Shown: one piece after another, positions 23,250 to 30,622 of the stretch
How positions within the stretch are numbered: position 1 is the first letter of the stretch
How the letters are laid out: each line of letters starts with the position of its first letter
IMG/VR virus record: IMGVR_UViG_3300031688_000009
Location: 1-64,000 of that record
Reading direction: 5' to 3' (one strand)
DNA: 64,000 nt
Source: a virus
The notes under the pieces: generated by a model
Databases searched by the model: none
Told to the model about the DNA's origin: nothing
Seen by the model: only the letters and a program-made list of their open reading frames with translations
Translations under genes and position numbers: made by a program

Positions 23250-26039
23250 ATGGCAAATTCTAACAGAGTTTTCGTCTCACCGGGTGTATATACATCAGAA
23301 AAAGACTTGAGTTACGTATCTCAAAGTGTAGGTGTATCTACTTTAGGTTTAGTAGGAGAAACAAAAAAAGGTCCCGCATTCGAACCCGTATTAGTTTCGG
23401 GTTACAACGAATTTAAAACGTTGTTTGGCGGACAATCACCTGAGAAATTAGGAGAAACATTAAAGTACCAATTACCGTACTACGCAAAATCATTCTTAAA
23501 TCAATCATCACAATTATTTGTGACGAGAGTATTAGGGTATTCTGGGTATGATGGTGGTGATGCACACGCAATAAAGACAATCGCCAATATAGACATTTCA
23601 ACTATTTCATTAGGAAGTAGTGTTGAACATCTTATTGACTTATTACCATCAGGTAGTTTGGATTTAACAGGGGGACCTGCAATAACCGAGTCATTTGAAA
23701 TGTCTAACGGGACAATTAAAACGGCTTTAGACTTCATAAACGAATCTATTTCGGGTGGTGACTTAACAACTTCAGTAGTTGTTGGTCCTAATTTCATTGA
23801 CCTTAGTTCATATGTTAGCACTTCAGTGTTCTCAATGTCTAATGCGTCTTGGGCATTCCAATCATTAAATAGTAATACTTTAAATGAGTCAGGAATTTCT
23901 TACTCAGGTGGGTTATTTGATGATAACGGAACAATTAAATTTAAATTACATATCCAAACTATCACCGCTAATAGATTTTCAGAGGCTCACGACAAAACAG
24001 TGGCAATCTTAAGGTCAAGAGCGGAGTATAATGGCGATGTATTAACACATAAAGTAACGTCGGACGTTACATTAACAAGTACTCAAATTAATGTTGAGTC
24101 TGATTCAATGGCTGACTTTAAGTTAGATGTTTCTTCAGGTTCTCAATCATTCCAATTTACGTGTAACTTAAGCTCTTCTTCTAAGAAGTTCTTAACTAAG
24201 GTTATTGGTGAAGGTGCTTACGACAAGAACCCTGACCTTTATCCTTTATATGTGGATAAGGTTTATGATAACTACTTAACGTGGTTAGGATTAACAGGTA
24301 AAGTAAAAGGTTTATCGACTGGAATATTAGAAAGCGTTTCTGACGGTGGAGACTTTAAAGAGTCATACACGTCATCAGTAACTCCTTATGTTGTTTCAGA
24401 AGTAAGAGGTGGGTTAGTTTCTGACTTATTCAGATTCATCACTATCTCAGACGGAGATTCATCAGCAAAAGAAGTTAAGATTTCTATTGTTAATATTAAT
24501 ATCGAGAAACAAGAATTTGACATTGTAGTAAGAGACTTCTTCGATACGGATGCGAGTCCTATTGTTATTGAAAAATTCTCAAGATGTTCTATGAATCCTG
24601 AAGTACCGGGTTATGTTGCTAGAAAAGTGGGAACATCTGATGGTGAATACGAATTAAAATCTAGATACGTTATTTTAGAATTAGGATTAGAAGCACCTTC
24701 AGATTCTGTACCAGCTGGTTTCAGAGGTTATGAAGTAAAAGACTACGGTTTTAATACGGCATCTAACTCAGACATTCTTTATAAATCAGAATATTACGTG
24801 GCAGGTCAAACGATAGGAGTTGATTCTAACGGTGATGCAGTTCAGGTAAATGCTGATAAAGTAAGAAAAGTTTATATGGGTATCTCTAACACAGTTGGAT
24901 TTGACCCTTCATTCTTTGAATTTTCAGGGAAATCAATTCAAGGTGAAACGACTAAAGGATTTCACTTATCATCACAAGCGGATGGTAATGAATTCGTTAA
25001 GTCACCTGAGAATTTTGAAATAACAGAAGGTAACTTTATTAAGTTATCTGCCTGTAAATTCACATTGGCACCTGTAGGTGGACACGATGGGTTTGATATT
25101 TTCAGAAAAGAAAGAACAAATAAAGACCAATATATGATTGGTAAGAATTCATATAATAACTCAGGTTTTAATGCTAACGTAGGTGAGTCTGATTATTATG
25201 CGTTTTTAGACGGGATTATGACATATAGAAATCCTGAGGCTATCGACATTAACTTATTCTCAACACCAGGGATTAACTTCTTCGACCACTCTTCGTTAGT
25301 TGGTGAAGCAATTGATATGGTAGAACAAGAAAGAGCAGATTCATTATATATCATCGATTCACCAAACAGAGACACTGTAGATGAAATCGTAGATGATTTA
25401 GAAGATATCGGGTTTGACTCTAACTATTCAGCTACGTACTGGCCTTGGATACAAGTAAGAGACACTGAAAATTCAGTACAAGTATATGTGGCTCCAACAG
25501 GAGAGGTTTTAAGAAATATAGCATTAACGGATAACATTGCCTTTCCATGGTTCGCATCTGCGGGTTACCAAAGAGGTTTAGTTAATTCAATTAAAGCGAA
25601 AAAGAAGTTAACTTTAGACGAGAGAGATACACTATATAGTAATAGAATTAATCCAATTGCTACGTTCTCAGATGTAGGTACTATTATTTTTGGTAATAAG
25701 ACATTACAGGTTAGAGAATCGGCATTAGATAGAATCAACGTAAGAAGATTACTATTACAAGCTAGAAAGTTAATTTCTAACGTGGCGGTGAGATTATTAT
25801 TTGAACAAAATGATGATGTCGTGAGAAACGAATTTCTAAGTTTGGTTAACCCAATATTAGAAGGAATTAAGAAAGAAAGAGGTTTAACAGAATTTAAGGT
25901 TGAGGTATCGTCTTCACCTGAAGATATGGATAGAAATCAATTGTCGGGTAAGATTTACATCAAACCAACAAGAGCACTTGAGTTTATTGACATCGAATTC
26001 TTAGTGACTCCTACAGGAGCATCTTTCGAAAACATTTAA
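23250..26039 (+). CDS. Contractile tail sheath protein (gp18-like)
   Basis: 929 residues, longer than T4 gp18 (659). The N-terminus NRVFVSPGVYTSEKDLSYV and GVSTLGLVGETKKGPAFEPV are the classic sheath opening. The C-terminal domain (about residues 690-929) has SGFNANVGESDYYAFLDGI, VDEIVDDLEDIGFDSNYSAT, the LNVRRLLLQARKLI-type helix (INVRRLLLQARKLISNV) and the closing VEVSSSPEDMDRNQ region, all typical of sheath proteins. The extra length lies in a central insertion (about 110-450), probably surface-exposed decoration domains. It is preceded by a late-type box and followed by a terminator, which should give it an independent high level of expression. Confidence 0.93.
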   Translation: MANSNRVFVSPGVYTSEKDLSYVSQSVGVSTLGLVGETKKGPAFEPVLVSGYNEFKTLFGGQSPEKLGETLKYQLPYYAKSFLNQSSQLFVTRVLGYSGYDGGDAHAIKTIANIDISTISLGSSVEHLIDLLPSGSLDLTGGPAITESFEMSNGTIKTALDFINESISGGDLTTSVVVGPNFIDLSSYVSTSVFSMSNASWAFQSLNSNTLNESGISYSGGLFDDNGTIKFKLHIQTITANRFSEAHDKTVAILRSRAEYNGDVLTHKVTSDVTLTSTQINVESDSMADFKLDVSSGSQSFQFTCNLSSSSKKFLTKVIGEGAYDKNPDLYPLYVDKVYDNYLTWLGLTGKVKGLSTGILESVSDGGDFKESYTSSVTPYVVSEVRGGLVSDLFRFITISDGDSSAKEVKISIVNINIEKQEFDIVVRDFFDTDASPIVIEKFSRCSMNPEVPGYVARKVGTSDGEYELKSRYVILELGLEAPSDSVPAGFRGYEVKDYGFNTASNSDILYKSEYYVAGQTIGVDSNGDAVQVNADKVRKVYMGISNTVGFDPSFFEFSGKSIQGETTKGFHLSSQADGNEFVKSPENFEITEGNFIKLSACKFTLAPVGGHDGFDIFRKERTNKDQYMIGKNSYNNSGFNANVGESDYYAFLDGIMTYRNPEAIDINLFSTPGINFFDHSSLVGEAIDMVEQERADSLYIIDSPNRDTVDEIVDDLEDIGFDSNYSATYWPWIQVRDTENSVQVYVAPTGEVLRNIALTDNIAFPWFASAGYQRGLVNSIKAKKKLTLDERDTLYSNRINPIATFSDVGTIIFGNKTLQVRESALDRINVRRLLLQARKLISNVAVRLLFEQNDDVVRNEFLSLVNPILEGIKKERGLTEFKVEVSSSPEDMDRNQLSGKIYIKPTRALEFIDIEFLVTPTGASFENI

Positions 26040-26053
26040 AATTAAACATAAAG

Positions 26054-26081
26054 AGGGGAGGAATACCTTCCCTTTTTTTTT
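26054..26081 (+). terminator. Terminator after sheath gene
   Basis: An 8-bp stem (AGGGGAGG/CCTTCCCT, one G-T pair) with loop AATA is followed by eight T residues. It ends 11 nt before the HAD phosphatase ATG. Confidence 0.8.
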
Positions 26082-26092
26082 AAAAATACAAT

Positions 26093-26944
26093 ATGAAAAA
26101 AGTTTTATTAGAAGAAAACATTAAAAGATTGATGGAAATTATGAACGTCGAAGTAACCGAAGGGTTTGACGACGAAGGTAATCCTGATTTTAAATACTAT
26201 GCTTTTGATTGGGATGATAACATTATGTTTATGCCGACGGAAATTATGGTATCTACTTTTGGTGACCAAGAAATAGGTATGGGTACGGCTGATTTCGCCG
26301 AGTATAGAAGTAAAATAGGAAAAGAAAACTTTGACTTTAAGGGTCATACTATTACTGGATTCGCTAAGGAACCATTTATTAATTTTGGACCTGAGGGTAA
26401 TGAACAATTCGTTAAGGATTCTTTAGTTGCGAAAACAGGACCATCATGGGATGATTTCGTAGAATGTATTAATGGAGGTTCAATCTTCTCAATTATAACC
26501 GCAAGGGGACATAACCCTGAGTCACTAAGAGACGGAGTAGAGGAGATAGTTAAGGCTGGTAAGGCGGGACTATCGTTCGAATCGTGTGTTAGTTCATTAA
26601 AAAAATATAAGGGAGTAATAGAAGGAGATAACGAACAAATGTTCCGAGAATATTTAGATATGTGTGAGTTCCACCCTGTATCTTTCGGTAAAGGTAGTGC
26701 TGCTAATCCTGAAAAGGATAAGATTATCGCTTTAGACGGATTTATTAAACACGTTAATAAATTATCTGACGAATTAAAGATGACAATGGAATTGGAAAAT
26801 GATATCCATAATAACTTTGTACCGAAGATAGGTTTTTCAGATGATGATAAGGCTAACGTAGATAACGTGAAGCAATATTTAGATGACAAAGGAGATGATA
26901 GTGTTAATGTATATTACACTAAAGACAATAAAGTAAAAATGTAG
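26093..26944 (+). CDS. HAD-family phosphatase, possibly virion-packaged
   Basis: 283 residues with an intact HAD catalytic set: motif I YAFDWDDN (Asp39, Asp41), motif II SIITARGHN (Thr136), motif III lysine in NPEKDKIIALDG (about 205), and motif IV GFSDDDKAN (Asp250-252). A helical cap is inserted between motifs I and II. Unlike the HAD-like gene at 4014-4601, nothing essential is missing. Substrate unknown; nucleotides, nucleic-acid 3' phosphates and sugars are all possible. It begins MKKVLLEENIKRLMEIM, resembling the (L/I)xE head-targeting leaders of neighbouring proteins. It lies between sheath and tube genes, an unusual place for an enzyme. It could be read through from the sheath promoter. 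Confidence 0.8.
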   Translation: MKKVLLEENIKRLMEIMNVEVTEGFDDEGNPDFKYYAFDWDDNIMFMPTEIMVSTFGDQEIGMGTADFAEYRSKIGKENFDFKGHTITGFAKEPFINFGPEGNEQFVKDSLVAKTGPSWDDFVECINGGSIFSIITARGHNPESLRDGVEEIVKAGKAGLSFESCVSSLKKYKGVIEGDNEQMFREYLDMCEFHPVSFGKGSAANPEKDKIIALDGFIKHVNKLSDELKMTMELENDIHNNFVPKIGFSDDDKANVDNVKQYLDDKGDDSVNVYYTKDNKVKM

Positions 26945-26973
26945 ATTTTATCCTTACTAGTATATACTAGTAA

Positions 26974-26988
26974 TATTTATATATTTAT
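26974..26988 (+). promoter_or_regulatory. Two overlapping late-type boxes
   Basis: TAATATTTATATATTTATTA holds two TATTTAT cores one base apart, about 156 nt before the tube gene. They may be extra promoters or chance matches in AT-rich DNA. Confidence 0.35.
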
Positions 26989-27102
26989 TATTAGATATTA
27001 TAAATACTGGTATTATTATATGTTTTATACTGGTATACTAGAAATATGTAGATTTAAAATCACAATGTCAAGTAAGATTGAATATATTTTACAAACACTT
27101 GA

Positions 27103-27109
27103 TATTTAT
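27103..27109 (+). promoter_or_regulatory. Late-promoter-like TATTTAT box before tube
   Basis: CTTGATATTTATAAGTA ends 34 nt before the tail tube ATG, with an A-rich leader between. Confidence 0.65.
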
Positions 27110-27143
27110 AAGTAAATAAAAAAACTAATTAAAAAACAATACA

Positions 27144-27632
27144 ATGGCTGATTTATTAATGAAAATGCCTGTTCCATACGAACCAAAGAAAAAGAACAGG
27201 TTTATTTTAAGATTCCCGTCTTCGTTAGGTATTAACGAATGGTACGTAAGTACAACCGCAAGACCCTCAGCGAATATTGGGGCAGTAGAGATTCCTTTCT
27301 TAAATACTTCAACATTTGTTGCTGGTAGATTCAATTGGAATACTCTTAACGTGACGTTTAAAGACCCAATCGGTCCTTCAGCTGCACAAGCACTAATGGA
27401 GTGGTTTAGATTACACGCGGAGTCTGTTACAGGTAGAATGGGATACGCAGCAGGATACAAAAAGGATATCGAATTAGATATGTTAGACCCAACAGGGGTT
27501 GTTGTAGAAAAATGGATAATCCAAGGAACGTTCATTACTGACTTAAACTTTAACGACCTTTCTTATTCAGACGAAGGTTTAGCTGACATTTCAGTTACGC
27601 TTAGACCTGATAGATGTATTTTAGTTTATTAA
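27144..27632 (+). CDS. Tail tube protein (gp19-like)
   Basis: 162 residues, almost the same length as T4 gp19 (163). The N-terminus MADLLMKMPVPYEPKKKNRF and RFPSSLGINEWYVSTTARPS, then the central NWNTLNVTFKDPIGPSAAQA and EWFRLH block, and the C-terminal DISVTLRPDRCILVY follow the gp19/Hcp-like tube fold. Stacked hexamers of this protein line the contractile sheath and carry the DNA. A late-type box lies upstream and a strong terminator downstream, giving a single-gene unit suited to its high copy number. Confidence 0.92.
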   Translation: MADLLMKMPVPYEPKKKNRFILRFPSSLGINEWYVSTTARPSANIGAVEIPFLNTSTFVAGRFNWNTLNVTFKDPIGPSAAQALMEWFRLHAESVTGRMGYAAGYKKDIELDMLDPTGVVVEKWIIQGTFITDLNFNDLSYSDEGLADISVTLRPDRCILVY

Positions 27633-27660
27633 TTTTATAACGGCCATAAATAAATTATAT

Positions 27661-27688
27661 AAAGCCCACTTAATTGTGGGCTTTTTTT
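27661..27688 (+). terminator. Terminator after tail tube gene
   Basis: A perfect 9-bp stem (AAAGCCCAC/GTGGGCTTT) with a 6-nt loop TTAATT is followed by a T run. Confidence 0.9.
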
Positions 27689-27739
27689 ATGCTTTACAAT
27701 TAAGTCTTATGGTTTATATTTTAAATAAAACAAGATTAT

Positions 27740-28486
27740 ATGAACGATGATAATTATAGAATGGAAATTGCGTTTGACGTAATACCACTACCGTCAGAAG
27801 GAGTGTTTTACGCGAATAAAAAAGATTCTATTAAGGTTTCTTACTTAACTGCGACTGATGAGAACATCTTAACGTCACAAAACTTAATTAAGTCTGGTAA
27901 GGTCATTGATGAGTTATTACGGGCTAAAATCTTAGATAAGGATATTACAGTGGAAGAATTACACGAGTCAGATAAAGAAGCTATCTTACTATGGTTAAGA
28001 AATACGGCCTACGGTTCTATGATTACGCTAGTGGTGACCGACCCTGATACTTCGGAACAGGTTGAGGTCGAATATGACTTACAAAACGTGAAATACAAAA
28101 AACTAACTATTAGTTCAGATTCGGAAGGGTTGTTCGAATATAAATTATCAAGTGGTAAGGATATTAAATTCCGTTTTTTAAATACTAAAGACCTTGAAGA
28201 GTTAAACCAAATGGACGACCTCTATAAAGATATGGTTATCAAGCCGACAATTACTAAACGATTGGAAAAAATGATAATAGATGTTGACGGAGAGAGGGAC
28301 CCGATGAAATTATCACACATAATTCAATTCCTACCTATTAAAGATTCACAACACTTCAGACGATTTGTGTCTGATAATACTCCAGGTCTTAACAAGGAGG
28401 TAGAGTTAATTCTACCTTCAGGAAAAAAAATACAGACGTTTTTTGGGTTTGGACCAGAGTTTTTTCGTCCTTTCTACGGACTATAA
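27740..28486 (+). CDS. T4 gp26-like baseplate/tail assembly protein
   Basis: 248 residues. The pattern PLPSEGVFYANKKDSIKVSY, ATDENILTSQNLIKSGKVID, ILDKDITVEELHESDKEAIL, then WLRNTAYG matches the T4 baseplate-hub family typified by gp26 (early P-x-G-x-x-Y, then DE-x-xLT and a D-xx-xLLxxxRxxxYG block). T4 gp26 takes part in hub assembly. It sits between the tube and tape-measure genes, exactly where long-tailed phages keep their tail assembly chaperones. The last 15 codons overlap an ORF in another frame (28443-28652). Two in-frame TTT TTT pairs near the end are possible slippage sites. Confidence 0.75.
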   Translation: MNDDNYRMEIAFDVIPLPSEGVFYANKKDSIKVSYLTATDENILTSQNLIKSGKVIDELLRAKILDKDITVEELHESDKEAILLWLRNTAYGSMITLVVTDPDTSEQVEVEYDLQNVKYKKLTISSDSEGLFEYKLSSGKDIKFRFLNTKDLEELNQMDDLYKDMVIKPTITKRLEKMIIDVDGERDPMKLSHIIQFLPIKDSQHFRRFVSDNTPGLNKEVELILPSGKKIQTFFGFGPEFFRPFYGL

Positions 28487-28652
28487 AGCAGTACAATTAC
28501 AGGAAACTTATTATATGGCAAAGTATCTAAATTTTTCTTATTTAGATATTATGTCTATGCCTGTATTTGAGCGAAAATTTTTACTCAATATGTTAGTCGA
28601 GGAAAAGCAAAAAGAGACGGACGGATGGGAAAATAGTAAAAAGGCTAACTAA
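28443..28652 (+). CDS. gp51-like small ORF, probably made by frameshift from the gp26-like gene
   Basis: This frame is open from 28410 to 28652. The only good initiation codons are TTG at 28443 and ATG at 28515. Its sequence (TDYKAVQLQETYYMAKYLNF followed by SYLDIMSMPVFERKFLLNML) is continuous with the family pattern of an aromatic helix, then a D-x-x-xMPxxER-x-x-L helix found at the C-terminus of related proteins. Conserved-looking residues begin before the ATG, which argues against internal initiation there. The frame is +1 (equivalently -2) relative to 27740-28486. A +1 slip at TTT TTT C (28460-28466) would give a 303-residue fusion. Confidence 0.6.
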   Translation: MGLDQSFFVLSTDYKAVQLQETYYMAKYLNFSYLDIMSMPVFERKFLLNMLVEEKQKETDGWENSKKAN

Positions 28653-28677
28653 TCCACTTTAAAAAATCATCATTAGA

Positions 28678-28684
28678 TATTTAT
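28678..28684 (+). promoter_or_regulatory. Late-promoter-like TATTTAT box before tape measure
   Basis: TTAGATATTTATTGTTA ends 35 nt before the ATG at 28720. Confidence 0.6.
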
Positions 28685-28719
28685 TGTTATACCACTAATG
28701 TGGTTTAAAAATATTAACT

Positions 28720-30597
28720 ATGAGTAAACTAAGCGACATCCAAAAAAAAGTTAGTAATGGAAAGGTTCTAACCAACGCGGAAACCATTTACATGATGGAG
28801 GAACTGCAAAAAAAGTCAGGTAAAACATTGAAGGATAGTGGTGATGGTTATGGTTCTATAGTTAATAAGTTAGGGGATGCGAATAGCTCTACATTGAAAT
28901 GGAATAAAAATCTGGGGAATGTTGCGGATACCGTATTAAAGTTAACTAACATTCTTTCAAATGTGGATTTAACTTTTATTCAAAAAACAACACAATCCCT
29001 TAAACTTGCGATGGAGGAGATAATCCAACCGATTATGAATATCGACCAAGCGTTGAGATATGAGATTAATTCCAAGATGGGGATTACGGGGGAATTAGCT
29101 CGTAATATTAGGTCTGAAATGGTCGGAGTAGCCAAGGACACTATGGTTTATGGTGTGGGGTTGGAGGATATAAACTCTACTTATATAAAAACTATTTCCA
29201 CGTTAGGTAGAGCAATACCATTATCTAAAGGGTTGTTAACCGATTTAACATTATCTGCGAAGGCTGCTGGGGTTTCTTTTGAAGCTGCTGGTGAATTCAC
29301 GGGTAATTTAGAAGGATTGGGTATTGGGTTGGTAAAGGGTCCTAAAATTTTAACCGATATGAGTGAAACGGCTAGGAGTATGGGACTTAACAGTATGTCG
29401 TTCATTGAGGACGCAACCAAAAACTTACAATTAGTAAATACTCTCGGGTTTAAAGGGGGTATTGATGGATTCACAAAAATAGCTGCGAAAGCATCATTAA
29501 TTAAATTTGATTTATCATTGGCGGCGTCTAAGGCGGAGAGTTTGTTTGACCCTGAAAATGCGATTGAAATGGCGGCACAACTTAACGTTTTGGGTGGTGA
29601 TTTTGGTAGGTTGGGTAATGCTATTGACCTTATGTTTATGCCGACAAATGATATGAATGGGTTTACGGAGCAAATAATGGAGGCTCAAAAACAGTTTGTA
29701 TCGTTTAACGAGTCAACACAAGAGTTTGAGTCGTCACCCTTAGATTTAAGGAGAGCTCGAGAGTTCGCTAAGGTGATGGGTAAAGACGTCGGAGTAGTGA
29801 TGAAGGAAGCTAAATCCGCAGCACGTAGAGACATGATAAAGGATAAGATATCTTTTATGCCTAATATGTCTGAGGAAGATAGAGAATTAGTTGCTTCGTT
29901 AGGGGTTTTAAGTACCGACGGTCAGGTGACTATTAACGGACAAGCGATTGCGAGTATGGATAATGATGAACTTACCAAATCTATCAGTATGTTAAGACAG
30001 GAAGATAAGAACGGTAAGATGAGTCAAATAGATATATTAAGAGAGCAGATGAACATATCGACTGCGGCGAATAACTACTTAAAAAGTATTGCATTTAATA
30101 TGGGAGCATTTGGTGATGACGGGGGGTTATTTACTCTATTTGGGGATGACTTAAATGATTTAGTCTATAATATGACCGATAAGACTGGTGACGTATTTAA
30201 ATCCCTTTCTAAATCTATTGAAAACCAAGATGTTAAAGGTATTATGACCATTCTATCGTCTAATGCTGGTCTTGAAAACGAGTCACTTGGACCATTAAGG
30301 GATTTTATGTCTAAGATAACGATACCACTCGAACAGATGGGAATAAATGTTAAGGACATTTGGGGTTCAAAAGTCGCGGGTAAAGAAGATGGAGCGGTGA
30401 CTAAATTAAAATCTCAGGAGAATGAGATGAGGATTCGGAATGAGGAGAAAAGTAATACTCCAGTCCAACTAACGGTTAATAACTCATTTAACGGTAAGGT
30501 TCAGAGTAGTGACCTTTTGAAGTCTCAGACGGATGGGGTTAAGAAAAGGATTTTTGATTTGTCGAGTAATATACCATACACCTATGAGAGAGAATAA
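28720..30597 (+). CDS. Tail tape measure protein (gp29-like)
   Basis: 625 residues, close to T4 gp29 (590). It is largely helical, with long Ala/Gly/Leu-rich segments such as LTLSAKAAGVSFEAAGEFTG and LKLTNILSNVDLTFIQKTTQ. A short beta-rich C-terminus follows (TPVQLTVNNSFNGKVQSSDL), ending near the Tyr-rich tail IPYTYERE. Position directly after the chaperone-like pair and before the hub/baseplate genes fits a tape measure. Tape length sets tail length, so a tail of about T4 size is expected. No peptidase or transmembrane motif is evident. A late-type box precedes it. Confidence 0.75.
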   Translation: MSKLSDIQKKVSNGKVLTNAETIYMMEELQKKSGKTLKDSGDGYGSIVNKLGDANSSTLKWNKNLGNVADTVLKLTNILSNVDLTFIQKTTQSLKLAMEEIIQPIMNIDQALRYEINSKMGITGELARNIRSEMVGVAKDTMVYGVGLEDINSTYIKTISTLGRAIPLSKGLLTDLTLSAKAAGVSFEAAGEFTGNLEGLGIGLVKGPKILTDMSETARSMGLNSMSFIEDATKNLQLVNTLGFKGGIDGFTKIAAKASLIKFDLSLAASKAESLFDPENAIEMAAQLNVLGGDFGRLGNAIDLMFMPTNDMNGFTEQIMEAQKQFVSFNESTQEFESSPLDLRRAREFAKVMGKDVGVVMKEAKSAARRDMIKDKISFMPNMSEEDRELVASLGVLSTDGQVTINGQAIASMDNDELTKSISMLRQEDKNGKMSQIDILREQMNISTAANNYLKSIAFNMGAFGDDGGLFTLFGDDLNDLVYNMTDKTGDVFKSLSKSIENQDVKGIMTILSSNAGLENESLGPLRDFMSKITIPLEQMGINVKDIWGSKVAGKEDGAVTKLKSQENEMRIRNEEKSNTPVQLTVNNSFNGKVQSSDLLKSQTDGVKKRIFDLSSNIPYTYERE

Positions 30598-30622
30598 TAA
30601 TATAAGGAATATTTAATAATAT

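Larger units (their letters stand above)
26945..27143. other. AT-rich intergenic region with palindrome and repeats
   Basis: A 199-nt gap, the longest in the window. It holds a perfect 16-bp palindrome ACTAGTATATACTAGT (26956-26971) and two TATTTAT boxes (26974-26980, 26982-26988). The direct repeat ATACTGGTAT occurs at 27004-27013 and 27027-27036, and a third TATTTAT box at 27103-27109. No open reading frame or obvious RNA gene is seen. It probably holds promoters for the tube gene and perhaps a regulator-binding site. Confidence 0.7.

Noticed and set aside
26344-26889. 181-residue minus-strand ORF opposite the HAD gene
   Set aside because: It is antisense to an intact HAD enzyme with all catalytic motifs and has no promoter or family pattern.
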